From positions 1 through 64,000 of the forward strand of contig CAZKJL010000002.1 in NCBI GenBank assembly GCA_964553135.1: a stretch of DNA of 64,000 nt. The letters run 5' to 3'. This stretch comes from CAZKJL01 sp964553135 (GTDB taxonomy: Bacteria; Patescibacteriota; Gracilibacteria; Peribacterales; Peribacteraceae). The notes beneath the pieces are model-generated. The model saw only the letters and a list, made by a program, of their open reading frames with translations. It searched no databases and was not told where the DNA came from. The position numbers and the translations under genes are program-made. Positions 56,097-64,000 of the stretch are shown here, piece by piece; positions within the stretch are counted from its first letter, which is position 1, and each line of letters opens with the position of its first letter.

Positions 56097-56972
56097 ATGC
56101 AGCTGCTCGTGAATGCCGTCATCGCCGGGTCCTTCGCGGCTCTCATGGCCGCGGGGCTCTCTCTGGTCTACGGCGTTCTCGGCATCTTCAATATGGCACT
56201 CGGGCAACTGGCGCTCGTCGGCGGGTACGTCACGTGGTGGTTCTTCCACGAGATGGGCCTTCCGTTCGTGGTCGCAGCACCGCTCGGTCTTGTCGTCTGT
56301 GCAATCGTCACGTGGATATCGTTCGAAGGCTTCGTCGCTCCGTACTATAAGCGTCACCGTTTCCTGCCCCTTGTCACCACCATCGCGCTCAGCATGATCC
56401 TGGACGGTCTTCTGCTCGTCTTGTTCCACGAAGATCCCAAGACGATCACGGCGGGTCCGCTGCAGTCTCTGCGCTTCTTCGGTGCGATTTTCTCCGTGCA
56501 GCAAACGGCGCTCGTGGTTCTCACCGTCGTTTTCCTCACGTTCTTCGCGTGGGTGCTCATGGCGACACCTCTCGGCAGACGCGTTCGCGCCACCGTGCAG
56601 CATGCCGCTGCAGCCGAGAGCCTGGGCATCAATGCGCCGCTTCTGCATCGCTTGCTTTTCATCCTGAGCGGATTGCTCGCCGGTTGTTCCGGCATCTTCT
56701 TGGGCATCGACCAAAACCTTACGCCCACACTCGGTTTCTCCATCACCATCAAAGCGTACGCAGCACTCATTGCGGGCGGCAAAGACAGCCTCAAAGGCGC
56801 CATCGTATGCGCGTATGTCATCGCTCTCCTGGAACAGCTTGCCGTGGGTGTTCCGTGGTTCGGCGGCTACATCCCCGCGGGGTACCAGAGCACCGTCGCA
56901 CTGCTCGTCATCATCGTGTTCCTGCTCCTGCGTCCGCAGGGCATCTTCGGTTCCAAGCTTCGCACCGCATGA
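56097..56972 (+). CDS. livH: Liv-type ABC transporter permease LivH
   Basis: 291 aa, about eight membrane helices. The start QLLVNAVIAGSFAALMAAGLSLVYGVLGIFNMALGQLALVGGYV is the classic LivH opening (GL..VYG.L...N.A.G). The cytoplasmic coupling helix region, TPLGRRVRATVQHAAAAESLGINAPLLHRLLFILSGLLAG, contains the EAA-like loop that contacts the ATPase. With LivM it forms the channel for amino-acid uptake. The stop codon overlaps the livM start (ATGA), indicating translational coupling. Confidence 0.92.
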   Translation: MQLLVNAVIAGSFAALMAAGLSLVYGVLGIFNMALGQLALVGGYVTWWFFHEMGLPFVVAAPLGLVVCAIVTWISFEGFVAPYYKRHRFLPLVTTIALSMILDGLLLVLFHEDPKTITAGPLQSLRFFGAIFSVQQTALVVLTVVFLTFFAWVLMATPLGRRVRATVQHAAAAESLGINAPLLHRLLFILSGLLAGCSGIFLGIDQNLTPTLGFSITIKAYAALIAGGKDSLKGAIVCAYVIALLEQLAVGVPWFGGYIPAGYQSTVALLVIIVFLLLRPQGIFGSKLRTA

Positions 56973-57823
56973 GTTATTTCTGGCACCTTGCCACCATCGT
57001 CGGCATGTCGCTCCCCGGGGTGCTCGGCTACAACCTCATCTTCGGTCGCGGCAAAGTGCTCCACTTCGGTCCCGTGGGCATCGGAGTCGTGACGGCATAT
57101 GCCATCTTCCTCACGGAGCGTGCCACACAAAGCTTCCTCATCGCTCTCCCCGTGGGCCTTGTCGTGTGCTTTGCTATCTCGGCACTCTTCGCATGGATGT
57201 CGCTGCGGCTCGCGGGTGATGCGCTCGGCATTCTCACCATCGCGATGCATTTGGCGTTCGTGGCGGTCGTTCTCAACTGGACCGATCTCACCCGTGGAGC
57301 CCTGGGCTTGGCCCAAATTCGCCGAATGCCCGGACTGGAGTCGCCACAAGTTTTTGGCATCGTGAGCCTCGTCGTCGGTTTCGGCTTCGCAGTGTGCATG
57401 GCTTGGGTTGATCGTTCCAAGCTCGGCAGGTCCCTGTCCGCACTCGCAGAGAATCGCTTCCATGCGGAATCGCTCGGCATCAGCCGCGTCAGCGCCATCT
57501 TTGCGGCATTTCTCATCGGTGGACTCGGTTCGTTTCTCACGAACGTTCTTTTCCCGCAGTACGTGCAGCTCCTGCATCCCAATGACTACGCCTTCCGCTT
57601 CCTCATTTTCTGGCTCATGTGCATCGTTGCGGGCGGCCCCGGAAACGTCTTTGGTGTCACGCTTGCAACGGTCGTTCTCACGCTTCTCCAAGAAGGCCTG
57701 CGGTTCGTCCCGTTGCCCTTCGGCCTCATCGGCCCCATTCGTCTCCTCATGTTCGGCGTCATCCTCATCGTTGCCGTGTACGCACGACGAAAAGAACTCT
57801 TCCCGCAACCGCGGAGCGTTTAG
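56969..57823 (+). CDS. livM: Liv-type ABC transporter permease LivM
   Basis: 284 aa from the ATG at 56969, which overlaps the livH stop in ATGA. YNLIFGRGKVLHFGPVGIGVVTAYA corresponds to the N.xxG...LS.G.A.F..IGAY segment of LivM, and RSKLGRSLSALAENRFHAESLGISRVSAIFAAFLIGG is the coupling loop. Eight or so helices; shorter than E. coli LivM, mainly at both ends. A longer open frame upstream overlaps livH out of frame and is not coding. The stop overlaps that of the convergent trhO gene by 4 bp. No livF follows. Confidence 0.9.
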   Translation: MSYFWHLATIVGMSLPGVLGYNLIFGRGKVLHFGPVGIGVVTAYAIFLTERATQSFLIALPVGLVVCFAISALFAWMSLRLAGDALGILTIAMHLAFVAVVLNWTDLTRGALGLAQIRRMPGLESPQVFGIVSLVVGFGFAVCMAWVDRSKLGRSLSALAENRFHAESLGISRVSAIFAAFLIGGLGSFLTNVLFPQYVQLLHPNDYAFRFLIFWLMCIVAGGPGNVFGVTLATVVLTLLQEGLRFVPLPFGLIGPIRLLMFGVILIVAVYARRKELFPQPRSV

Positions 57824-58677
57824 ACGGCAACAGCGGACTTCACGCAATTGGCGCACCGGCCTGCGTTCTTCGCCTCACACTCCTTGCAGCAGATGAAGAG
57901 TCTGTGGCACGGGTTATAGACGCAGTCCACGTAGTTGTCGGTTTGGACGTTGCAGAACTCGCAGTTCGTAATGAAGCGATGGGGGAGCTTGCCCGGGAAG
58001 CGCATGCACTTGCGGTCGTCGAAGACGAAGAGGCTTCCCTCGAAGTGTCCGTCGGGGAACTCCTCGCAATAGCGGACGATGCCTCCTTCCAGCTGGCGAA
58101 CGTTCGTGAATCCGTGCGTTTTCAGCAGTGCCGATGCGCGCTCGCAGCGGATGCCGCCGGTGCAGTACGTCACGACCGCGCGATCTTTGTACTTGGCGAG
58201 CTCGGGAATGAAGCCCGGCAAATCCCGGAAGTTCCGCATCGTGAGCGTGACGGCATCTTTGAACCTGCCCACGACGGCTTCGTAGTCGTTGCGCATGTCG
58301 ATGAGCACCACGTCTGCCTTGGCTTCCAGCAACTCATGGAGTTCTTTCGGTGAGATGTATGCAGCGGCCTTCTCAGCAGTCACGTCATTGCGGAGCGTCA
58401 CGATCTCGGGGCGCAGGCGCACGAAGAGTTTTGCGAACGCATGCCGGGGATGATCGGATTCTTTGAACGAGATTCCGGAAAAGAGGGGATGTGCGTCCAT
58501 CGCTGCTTTATACTTCTCGATATTCTCGGGCGTGCCCGAACACGTGCCGTTGATGCCTTCCGAACTGATGAGAATGCGGCCGCGCAGGTCGAGCGACTTC
58601 GCGAGCGCACGATGTTCCTCGGTTTCCTTGGCAGGATCCGAAACGGCGACATATTTGTAGTACAGAAGGACTTTCAT
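57820..58677 (-). CDS. trhO: tRNA uridine(34) hydroxylase (TrhO/YceA-type rhodanese)
   Basis: 285 aa from the ATG at 58677. The N-terminal ferredoxin-like part (VLLYYKYVAVSDP...LRGRILISSEGINGTCSGTPENIEKYKAAM) and the rhodanese domain with catalytic Cys in VTYCTGGIRCERASALL match TrhO. A Cys-rich C-terminus follows (CEFCNVQTDNYVDCVYNPCHRLFICCKECEAKNAGRCANC), as in the family. TrhO makes 5-hydroxyuridine at the tRNA wobble position and needs oxygen, which hints that the organism meets O2. The reading frame extends upstream to 58806, but TGCTATGAT 6 nt before 58677 and the family start support the shorter form. Confidence 0.9.
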   Translation of the reverse strand: MKVLLYYKYVAVSDPAKETEEHRALAKSLDLRGRILISSEGINGTCSGTPENIEKYKAAMDAHPLFSGISFKESDHPRHAFAKLFVRLRPEIVTLRNDVTAEKAAAYISPKELHELLEAKADVVLIDMRNDYEAVVGRFKDAVTLTMRNFRDLPGFIPELAKYKDRAVVTYCTGGIRCERASALLKTHGFTNVRQLEGGIVRYCEEFPDGHFEGSLFVFDDRKCMRFPGKLPHRFITNCEFCNVQTDNYVDCVYNPCHRLFICCKECEAKNAGRCANCVKSAVAV

Positions 58678-58683
58678 GGTCCA

Positions 58684-58692
58684 ATCATAGCA
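58684..58692 (-). promoter_or_regulatory. trhO extended -10 promoter TGCTATGAT
   Basis: TATGAT (58684-58689) with TGC, 6 nt from the start at 58677. Confidence 0.65.
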
Positions 58693-58784
58693 GAAGCTCT
58701 CCTGCAATGAGGCAAGAGGAAGGTTGAAAGTGGAAAATACGCACGTTTCATCTTTCACTTTTCGTTTTTCTCTTCTCCGTATCG

Positions 58785-58790
58785 TATGAT
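58785..58790 (+). promoter_or_regulatory. -10 box (TATGAT) for the SDR gene
   Basis: TATGAT is 6 nt before the ATG at 58797. It mirrors the divergent trhO promoter. Between them (58693-58784) are T-rich CTTTTC-like degenerate repeats. Confidence 0.55.
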
Positions 58791-58796
58791 CCTTCC

Positions 58797-59546
58797 ATGA
58801 AGTCATTCACTCTTATTACAGGGGCGAGCGCCGGTATCGGCGAAGCCACCGCCGTTCGACTGGCTGCCGAAGGCCAAAACCTCATTCTCGTCGCCCGCCG
58901 CATCGACCGTCTCAAAAAACTCAAAACCAAGCTCGAACAGAGCGGCATCGAAGTTCGCATTCACGAACTCGACGTCACGGACCGTGCCGCGCTCGAAGCC
59001 TTTTTCAAGAACGATCTCAAGGACGTTTCGCTCGAGATTCTCGTGAACAACGCCGGTCTCGCTCTCGGGACGGAATCGTTCGATGCGTATGACTTCAGCG
59101 ACGTCGACACGATGATCGACGTGAATATTCGTGCGATGGCCCGAGTGGCGCATCTTGCGTTGCCGCTGCTCAAAAAAAGCCAAGGTCACATTGTGAATTT
59201 AGGTAGCATCGCCGGTATCGAATCCTACGCCGGGGGAACCGTCTACTGCGCTACGAAGCATTTCGTCCATTCGTTCACCCGCGGACTGCGCCAGGATTTG
59301 CTGGGGACCGGCGTACGTGTCACGACCATCGCGCCGGGCCGCGTGGAAACCGAGTTCAGCGACGTGCGCCTGAAAGGGGACACGGCTTCGGCCAAGAAGG
59401 TCTACCAAAACTGCGTACCGCTGCAGGCCGCCGACATCGCCGATGCCATCTGCTACGCCGTGACGCGTCCGAAGCACGTGAACCTCGAACTCATCCTCGT
59501 CATGCCCACCGATCAGGCGGGGACAAGAGTCATCGAACGGAGATAA
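58797..59546 (+). CDS. Short-chain dehydrogenase/reductase (YdfG-like)
   Basis: 249 aa, classical SDR. TGASAGIG binds the cofactor, and ARR after the second strand suggests NADP preference. The NNAG motif, catalytic Ser in NLGSIAG and YCATK (Tyr-x-x-x-Lys) complete the active site. The closest pattern from memory is YdfG-type 3-hydroxy acid/serine dehydrogenases (LVNNAGLALG, APGRVETEFSDVRLKGD, ADIADAICYAVTRPKHVNLELILVMPTDQ). It is expected to oxidise or reduce small hydroxy acids. Convergent with the HTTM gene. Confidence 0.9.
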   Translation: MKSFTLITGASAGIGEATAVRLAAEGQNLILVARRIDRLKKLKTKLEQSGIEVRIHELDVTDRAALEAFFKNDLKDVSLEILVNNAGLALGTESFDAYDFSDVDTMIDVNIRAMARVAHLALPLLKKSQGHIVNLGSIAGIESYAGGTVYCATKHFVHSFTRGLRQDLLGTGVRVTTIAPGRVETEFSDVRLKGDTASAKKVYQNCVPLQAADIADAICYAVTRPKHVNLELILVMPTDQAGTRVIERR

Positions 59547-59547
59547 A

Positions 59548-60840
59548 TTATCGTCGGTGCTTCGCCACGTGGCCGTACACGTGGTTTCCAATGAGCGCCA
59601 CCCCCGGCACGTACAGCAGCACCGACAGCGGCCACAAGAGGGGTAAATGCAGGGTAAGTGCCCGGAATCCGTAGAAACCCACCCGGAAACTTCCGTCGGG
59701 CATCTTGACGTGCATCGCCGCATTCAATGCATCGAGGGGGACGCCCGGCGCATGGTCCAGGCGTGCTTTCGGATCGTGGTAGTTCACGAGTTCCACTCGA
59801 TGGAGCCAGTCCAGCATCCTCACCATCACTGAAATCTTTGTGCAGAAGCCGCAACGACCGTCGAAGAGCACGATGATCGGCTCGCGGACGTTCTTGTTGA
59901 GTCTTTCGCGGATGGCGCGGAAATCGTCATCGATGAGCAGGCCCAGGTACGCGACGAGCACGGTCAGCGAGAACGTTCCGACGTCCATCAGCAGAAAGAT
60001 ACTTCCGTGCACGAGCACGCCGCAGATGAGAAGCGCGCGCTTCAGTCTCCCCGGTGAGACCGCATGAATTCCTGTCCACGTCAGGACGCCGACGACGGGG
60101 ATGAGCGCCCACGCGAACTGCGAGAGGAGCGTGAAGTAACCCACTGCAGGACTCAAAAATGTCAGTTTATCGGCGACCGCGGCGGACAAGTGGCTGAAGC
60201 TCGTGTGGTGCAGCACGATGGCGATGGCCGAACCTTCGCGCCAGGTCGGACCCGTGAATTTTTCGATGGCCGAGCTCACGTACAGCACGATCATCTGCCA
60301 CAGGAGCAGGCGATACGGCCAGATGGACATGGTTCGCGCATCGGTCGGCTGATCCTTACCCGTCTCACGCATGAGTCGCAGACGTCGTCTGAGATTCGTC
60401 AGCGTGAAAGCGCGATGGCATGGCGAGATCAGCAGGATGAATCCGACGAGTCGGAGCAACGTGTCGCCGCCATCGAGCGTGATGGAGCCGTACTCGTGGA
60501 AGGAAAAGAGCAGGAAAACGGCTGCCACGAGGGCTCCGCGCGTGAGTATGCCGAGCGCCACGCAGAGGAGTGCAACGAGCAGCAGCAGGTAGAGTGCGTG
60601 CACTTGGTCCGCGGTCGCGTAATCCAGAATCGAAAAGCGCCATTGCGAACGCACGACGTGGGTGAGCATCTCGTGCGTCAGAATTCCTTCCGGTCCGTAG
60701 TATCGTTCTACATCGTTCCACTCAAGCAACATCGTCACGAATCCGATGACGCCGAAGCCCATGCGCATGAGTCCGAAGCCCGCCGCGGATATGGGGCGGA
60801 ACCAGAATCGTTGCCAAGCGGAGGGAGAAGCGTGAGGCAT
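59548..60840 (-). CDS. HTTM-domain membrane protein fused to a DCC (DUF393) thiol-disulfide domain
   Basis: 430 aa from the ATG at 60840. Residues ~1-320 contain many membrane helices and HTTM-type motifs (FGLMRMGFGVIGFVTML; DVERYYGPEGILTHEM; SSAIEKFTGPTWREGSAI). This is the membrane part shared with vitamin-K-dependent carboxylase-like proteins. Residues ~330-425 carry the DCC motif VLFDGRCGFC with a CxxC-like pair. Inference: a membrane redox enzyme. The gene follows the 169-aa membrane gene by 4 bp, and the pair is behind a Trm11-like gene on the same strand. A start at 60867 would overlap the upstream gene. Confidence 0.85.
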   Translation of the reverse strand: MPHASPSAWQRFWFRPISAAGFGLMRMGFGVIGFVTMLLEWNDVERYYGPEGILTHEMLTHVVRSQWRFSILDYATADQVHALYLLLLVALLCVALGILTRGALVAAVFLLFSFHEYGSITLDGGDTLLRLVGFILLISPCHRAFTLTNLRRRLRLMRETGKDQPTDARTMSIWPYRLLLWQMIVLYVSSAIEKFTGPTWREGSAIAIVLHHTSFSHLSAAVADKLTFLSPAVGYFTLLSQFAWALIPVVGVLTWTGIHAVSPGRLKRALLICGVLVHGSIFLLMDVGTFSLTVLVAYLGLLIDDDFRAIRERLNKNVREPIIVLFDGRCGFCTKISVMVRMLDWLHRVELVNYHDPKARLDHAPGVPLDALNAAMHVKMPDGSFRVGFYGFRALTLHLPLLWPLSVLLYVPGVALIGNHVYGHVAKHRR

Positions 60841-60844
60841 GAAT

Positions 60845-61354
60845 TTACGGACAGGTGACGGAAGCAAGAACGTTCGTTTCCACGGGCAGTGTCGTCGTCG
60901 CGAGATGTTTCAACATCGCGAGATTGGCAGGCAACACCGTGTAACTCCGAAGCAGTTGGAGCTCGGCGTGAGTATTGCCGCAGAGCGAGAGCAGGTACGT
61001 TTCGCGTGCCGATTGCCATTCTTCTTCCAGTCGGTAGAGCACCTTGAGCTCTTTGGCTCGTCGCCACGGTGACAATCGTTCGGAGTCCACGATCCTTGGT
61101 CCCACCACACCGTTCAGCGTGCTTTCCACATGGAACACGCTCACGCGTCGCAGCGGATCGGGCGAAAAAATATTCCACTGCTGCCATTGGCTCGCCAGCA
61201 AGACGTACGGATCGGTGAGCGAGCGAACCGCTCCGATCTGCGGAAAGCGATTCTTCAAGCTGCGTGGTACGACATACAGAACCACGGCGGTCATGTGCCA
61301 CAGACAGAACGCGACGATGAGGGCCTGCCGCGTGCGCGTGGAAAAACCGAGCAT
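60845..61354 (-). CDS. Membrane protein, partner of the HTTM-DCC gene
   Basis: 169 aa. One N-terminal membrane helix (ALIVAFCLWHMTAVVLYVV), then a polar domain with SQWQQWNIFSPDPLRRVSVFHVESTL. The WxxFSPxP segment is often seen in proteins encoded beside HTTM proteins, as I recall. A few Cys residues (LCGN, VTCP at the end) might work with the DCC domain. It starts 11 bp after the stop of the Trm11-like gene and ends 4 bp before the HTTM start, so it is in an operon. Confidence 0.75.
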   Translation of the reverse strand: MLGFSTRTRQALIVAFCLWHMTAVVLYVVPRSLKNRFPQIGAVRSLTDPYVLLASQWQQWNIFSPDPLRRVSVFHVESTLNGVVGPRIVDSERLSPWRRAKELKVLYRLEEEWQSARETYLLSLCGNTHAELQLLRSYTVLPANLAMLKHLATTTLPVETNVLASVTCP

Positions 61355-61365
61355 GAGTTCTTCGA

Positions 61366-62592
61366 TTATTTGGCGGGCTTGAGCAGGACGATTTCACGTC
61401 CCACGAACTGGTCGGTACGGCGGTAGAGGAGTGAGAAACGGCCTTCGACCGACGGGTCGGTGTGCGGCGGCAGCGTGGCGCGGTACTTGAGCTTGGTGAT
61501 GACGTCCCACACTTTCTGCAGATGAATGATTTTTTTCTGCGCGTACCACACAGGCAGAATCATCACGACGGGAACCCCGGGCAACGTCTCCGCGCAGTTC
61601 GCAAGGAATCGTCCGACGATATCCTCGGCTTGTTTGCAGTGAGCCTCCGCGTCTTTCACCGTTGCACGGTCGGTGAGCGGGGGACCCAGCGTTCCTTCCG
61701 TCACGATCATGTCGGGCTTCTCCTTCAGTTCGAACGCTTTCGTCGCGTCTTGCTTCCACACCGTGGCCTCCACGTCTTTCTTTGCGATCTTGTACGTCTT
61801 TCTGGCCCACTCGATGTTCTTCTCGCAGCCGTTCACGGCTTTGAGTGAGAGGTCGGACGCCAGCACGTTCCAGCCCAGAAGGAGGGCTTCGAGGGGAATC
61901 ACACCTGTTCCGCAGAAAGGATCGAACACGGTCACTCCTTTGTCCTTACCCGCAACGAACGTGCCGAAGTTCAGGAGCATCTGCGCCAGTTTCGGGGGCA
62001 AGAGGCCCACCATCGTGTCGCGGACGGGCTTTTCCATGTCGCGCAACGTGTACGCCTTCACGTCCTGTGCGGCCACCGTGCGGCCGATCCACATGCCTTC
62101 CGTGTCTTGGCTGTTTTTCTCGCTCGTCTTCTGCGGTTGCATGATGAGAAGCTCCGCTCCGCTCTTGGGGTCGAGCAAACCTTCGTCATGGAGCTGAATC
62201 GCTTTGGCCGGATCGCGTTCGCTTCCGACGTAGCGCGAACTGTTCCCTTGTTGCTTCAGCTTGTCTTTGCATGCGCGGTACAGGTTCTTGGCGCGGTTCG
62301 GGGAGACGCCCGTGAATCGCAGCGCGAACACGGCCTTGCCTTTCACGCCCTTCAATTCGGCGCCCAGCAGAGCCGGCACGTCGTCGAGCGTCACCGCACT
62401 GCTCGTGAGTTGCTTCGCGATGAGGACGGTGCCGCCGAGTCGGTTCAGAAATTTCTGATCGAGTTCTTGTGCGGTGGAAAACATCAGCAGCTGGCCCGAA
62501 AGAGGCCCTTTCTGAAAGTCGGGAAGGACTGCGGCAAGCTCGGCGATGCTGAGGTTGGGGTGGATTCCGAGAAAAGCGGCGTAGCGGTGCAT
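61366..62592 (-). CDS. Trm11-like THUMP/RNA methyltransferase
   Basis: 408 aa from the ATG at 62592. The C-terminal half is a Rossmann methyltransferase of the UPF0020 type with VFDPFCGTGVIPLEALLLG (SAM site) and ASDLSLKAVNGCEKNIEWA. The catalytic position usually occupied by a D/N-P-P-Y-like motif reads VTEGTLGPPLTD, as in Trm11-like enzymes (EG.LG..L). The N-terminal half is THUMP-like (FALRFTGVSPNRAKNLYRACKDKLKQQG). The likely product is N2-methylguanosine in tRNA. An upstream open stretch to 62691 is excluded because TGCTATGCT sits 7 nt before 62592. Confidence 0.85.
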   Translation of the reverse strand: MHRYAAFLGIHPNLSIAELAAVLPDFQKGPLSGQLLMFSTAQELDQKFLNRLGGTVLIAKQLTSSAVTLDDVPALLGAELKGVKGKAVFALRFTGVSPNRAKNLYRACKDKLKQQGNSSRYVGSERDPAKAIQLHDEGLLDPKSGAELLIMQPQKTSEKNSQDTEGMWIGRTVAAQDVKAYTLRDMEKPVRDTMVGLLPPKLAQMLLNFGTFVAGKDKGVTVFDPFCGTGVIPLEALLLGWNVLASDLSLKAVNGCEKNIEWARKTYKIAKKDVEATVWKQDATKAFELKEKPDMIVTEGTLGPPLTDRATVKDAEAHCKQAEDIVGRFLANCAETLPGVPVVMILPVWYAQKKIIHLQKVWDVITKLKYRATLPPHTDPSVEGRFSLLYRRTDQFVGREIVLLKPAK

Positions 62593-62599
62593 GGACGAG

Positions 62600-62608
62600 A
62601 GCATAGCA
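62600..62608 (-). promoter_or_regulatory. Extended -10 promoter TGCTATGCT
   Basis: TATGCT (62600-62605) with TGC, 7 nt from the ATG at 62592. It would drive the three-gene operon ending at 59548. Confidence 0.55.
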
Positions 62609-62736
62609 AGTGCCGCCGCGATGTGGAAATGCTGTGCCGAAACACTTTTTCGGCAACCGTCCACGGTATGACCGACGTCGGAAAAAATCAAGACCCTTAA
62701 AGCTCACTTTTCTTGAGCAAAAAGCGTTCTCCACCC

Positions 62737-62764
62737 TTGCGTGCGGAGCGCGCTTTCCTACAAT
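62737..62764 (+). promoter_or_regulatory. atpD promoter TTGCGT-N16-TACAAT
   Basis: -35 at 62737-62742 and -10 at 62759-62764, with a ~30-nt leader to the ATG at 62800. An AAAGGA stretch (62766-62771) is too far from the ATG to act as a ribosome binding site. The rest of the 207-bp divergent gap holds only the Trm11-like gene promoter. Confidence 0.6.
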
Positions 62765-62799
62765 GAAAGGAACTACTTCATTCCACGTCTCCACTTCAT

Positions 62800-64000
<1,201 letters not shown>

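Noticed and set aside
56549..56968. Longer N-terminus for LivM
   Set aside because: It lies entirely inside livH in another frame, and the encoded protein is Arg/His-rich. The ATGA overlap at 56969 gives a full LivM start.
15899..62608. Alternative genetic code with TGA read as Gly
   Set aside because: Several solid genes (ATP-grasp enzyme, livH, the giant gene) end at TGA at the expected place, and no in-frame TGA interrupts a conserved domain.

Overview
The window looks like bacterial chromosome from a candidate-phyla-radiation type organism. A Peregrinibacteria/Peribacteria-like lineage is my best guess, resting on gene style only: enormous modular surface proteins with Ser-rich tails, scattered single pathway genes, almost no Shine-Dalgarno sequences, and TGA used as an ordinary stop. 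Most of the DNA is GC-rich with a strong host codon style. About 2.5 kb near 25.6-28.1 kb is clearly AT-rich.

Layout. 1-9955: the 3' part of a giant phage-tail-fibre-like surface protein. 10.0-13.3 kb: a GT2 glycosyltransferase, a small anchored protein and ftsH. 13.3-17.5 kb: a HAD phosphatase, purB, a small unknown protein, an ATP-grasp enzyme, tRNA-Leu(GAG) with a repeat element against its 3' end, and a GIY-YIG protein. 17.5-24.6 kb: mscL, an M23 peptidase, a PRMT-like methyltransferase, a fused N-acetylglutamate kinase/acetyltransferase, ligA, a chorismate-mutase-like protein and pilT. 24.6-29.7 kb: a sensory cluster holding a TrmB-like regulator fused to a membrane-borne double sensor, a SET-domain protein, a histidine kinase with the same sensor domain, an EamA protein and a decayed copy of the TrmB-sensor gene. 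29.7-36.4 kb: a Cys-rich membrane protein, a 1494-aa propeller/lipase surface protein and an unknown protein. 36.65-52.58 kb: a second, complete 5309-aa tail-fibre-like surface protein, related to the first. 52.6-62.6 kb: a phosphoesterase, a branched-chain amino-acid-type ABC transporter (livG, binding protein, livH, livM), trhO, an SDR, and an operon of a Trm11-like methyltransferase, a small membrane protein and an HTTM-DCC protein. 62.8 kb to the end: atpD, cut by the window.

Two themes stand out. First, about twenty genes have a -10 hexamer only 6-10 nt before the start codon, several with a -35 box at exactly 17 bp, so leaderless transcription looks like the normal mode here; I used this to choose starts. 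Second, modular shuffling is visible. The two giant proteins share a 572-bp block with no mismatch and carry different domains at the same internal position. One EF-hand-bearing sensor domain is attached to both a DNA-binding output and a kinase output.

No CRISPR array, transposase, phage structural cluster or rRNA was seen. The longest stretches without a gene are about 200 bp, and each is described under a feature.
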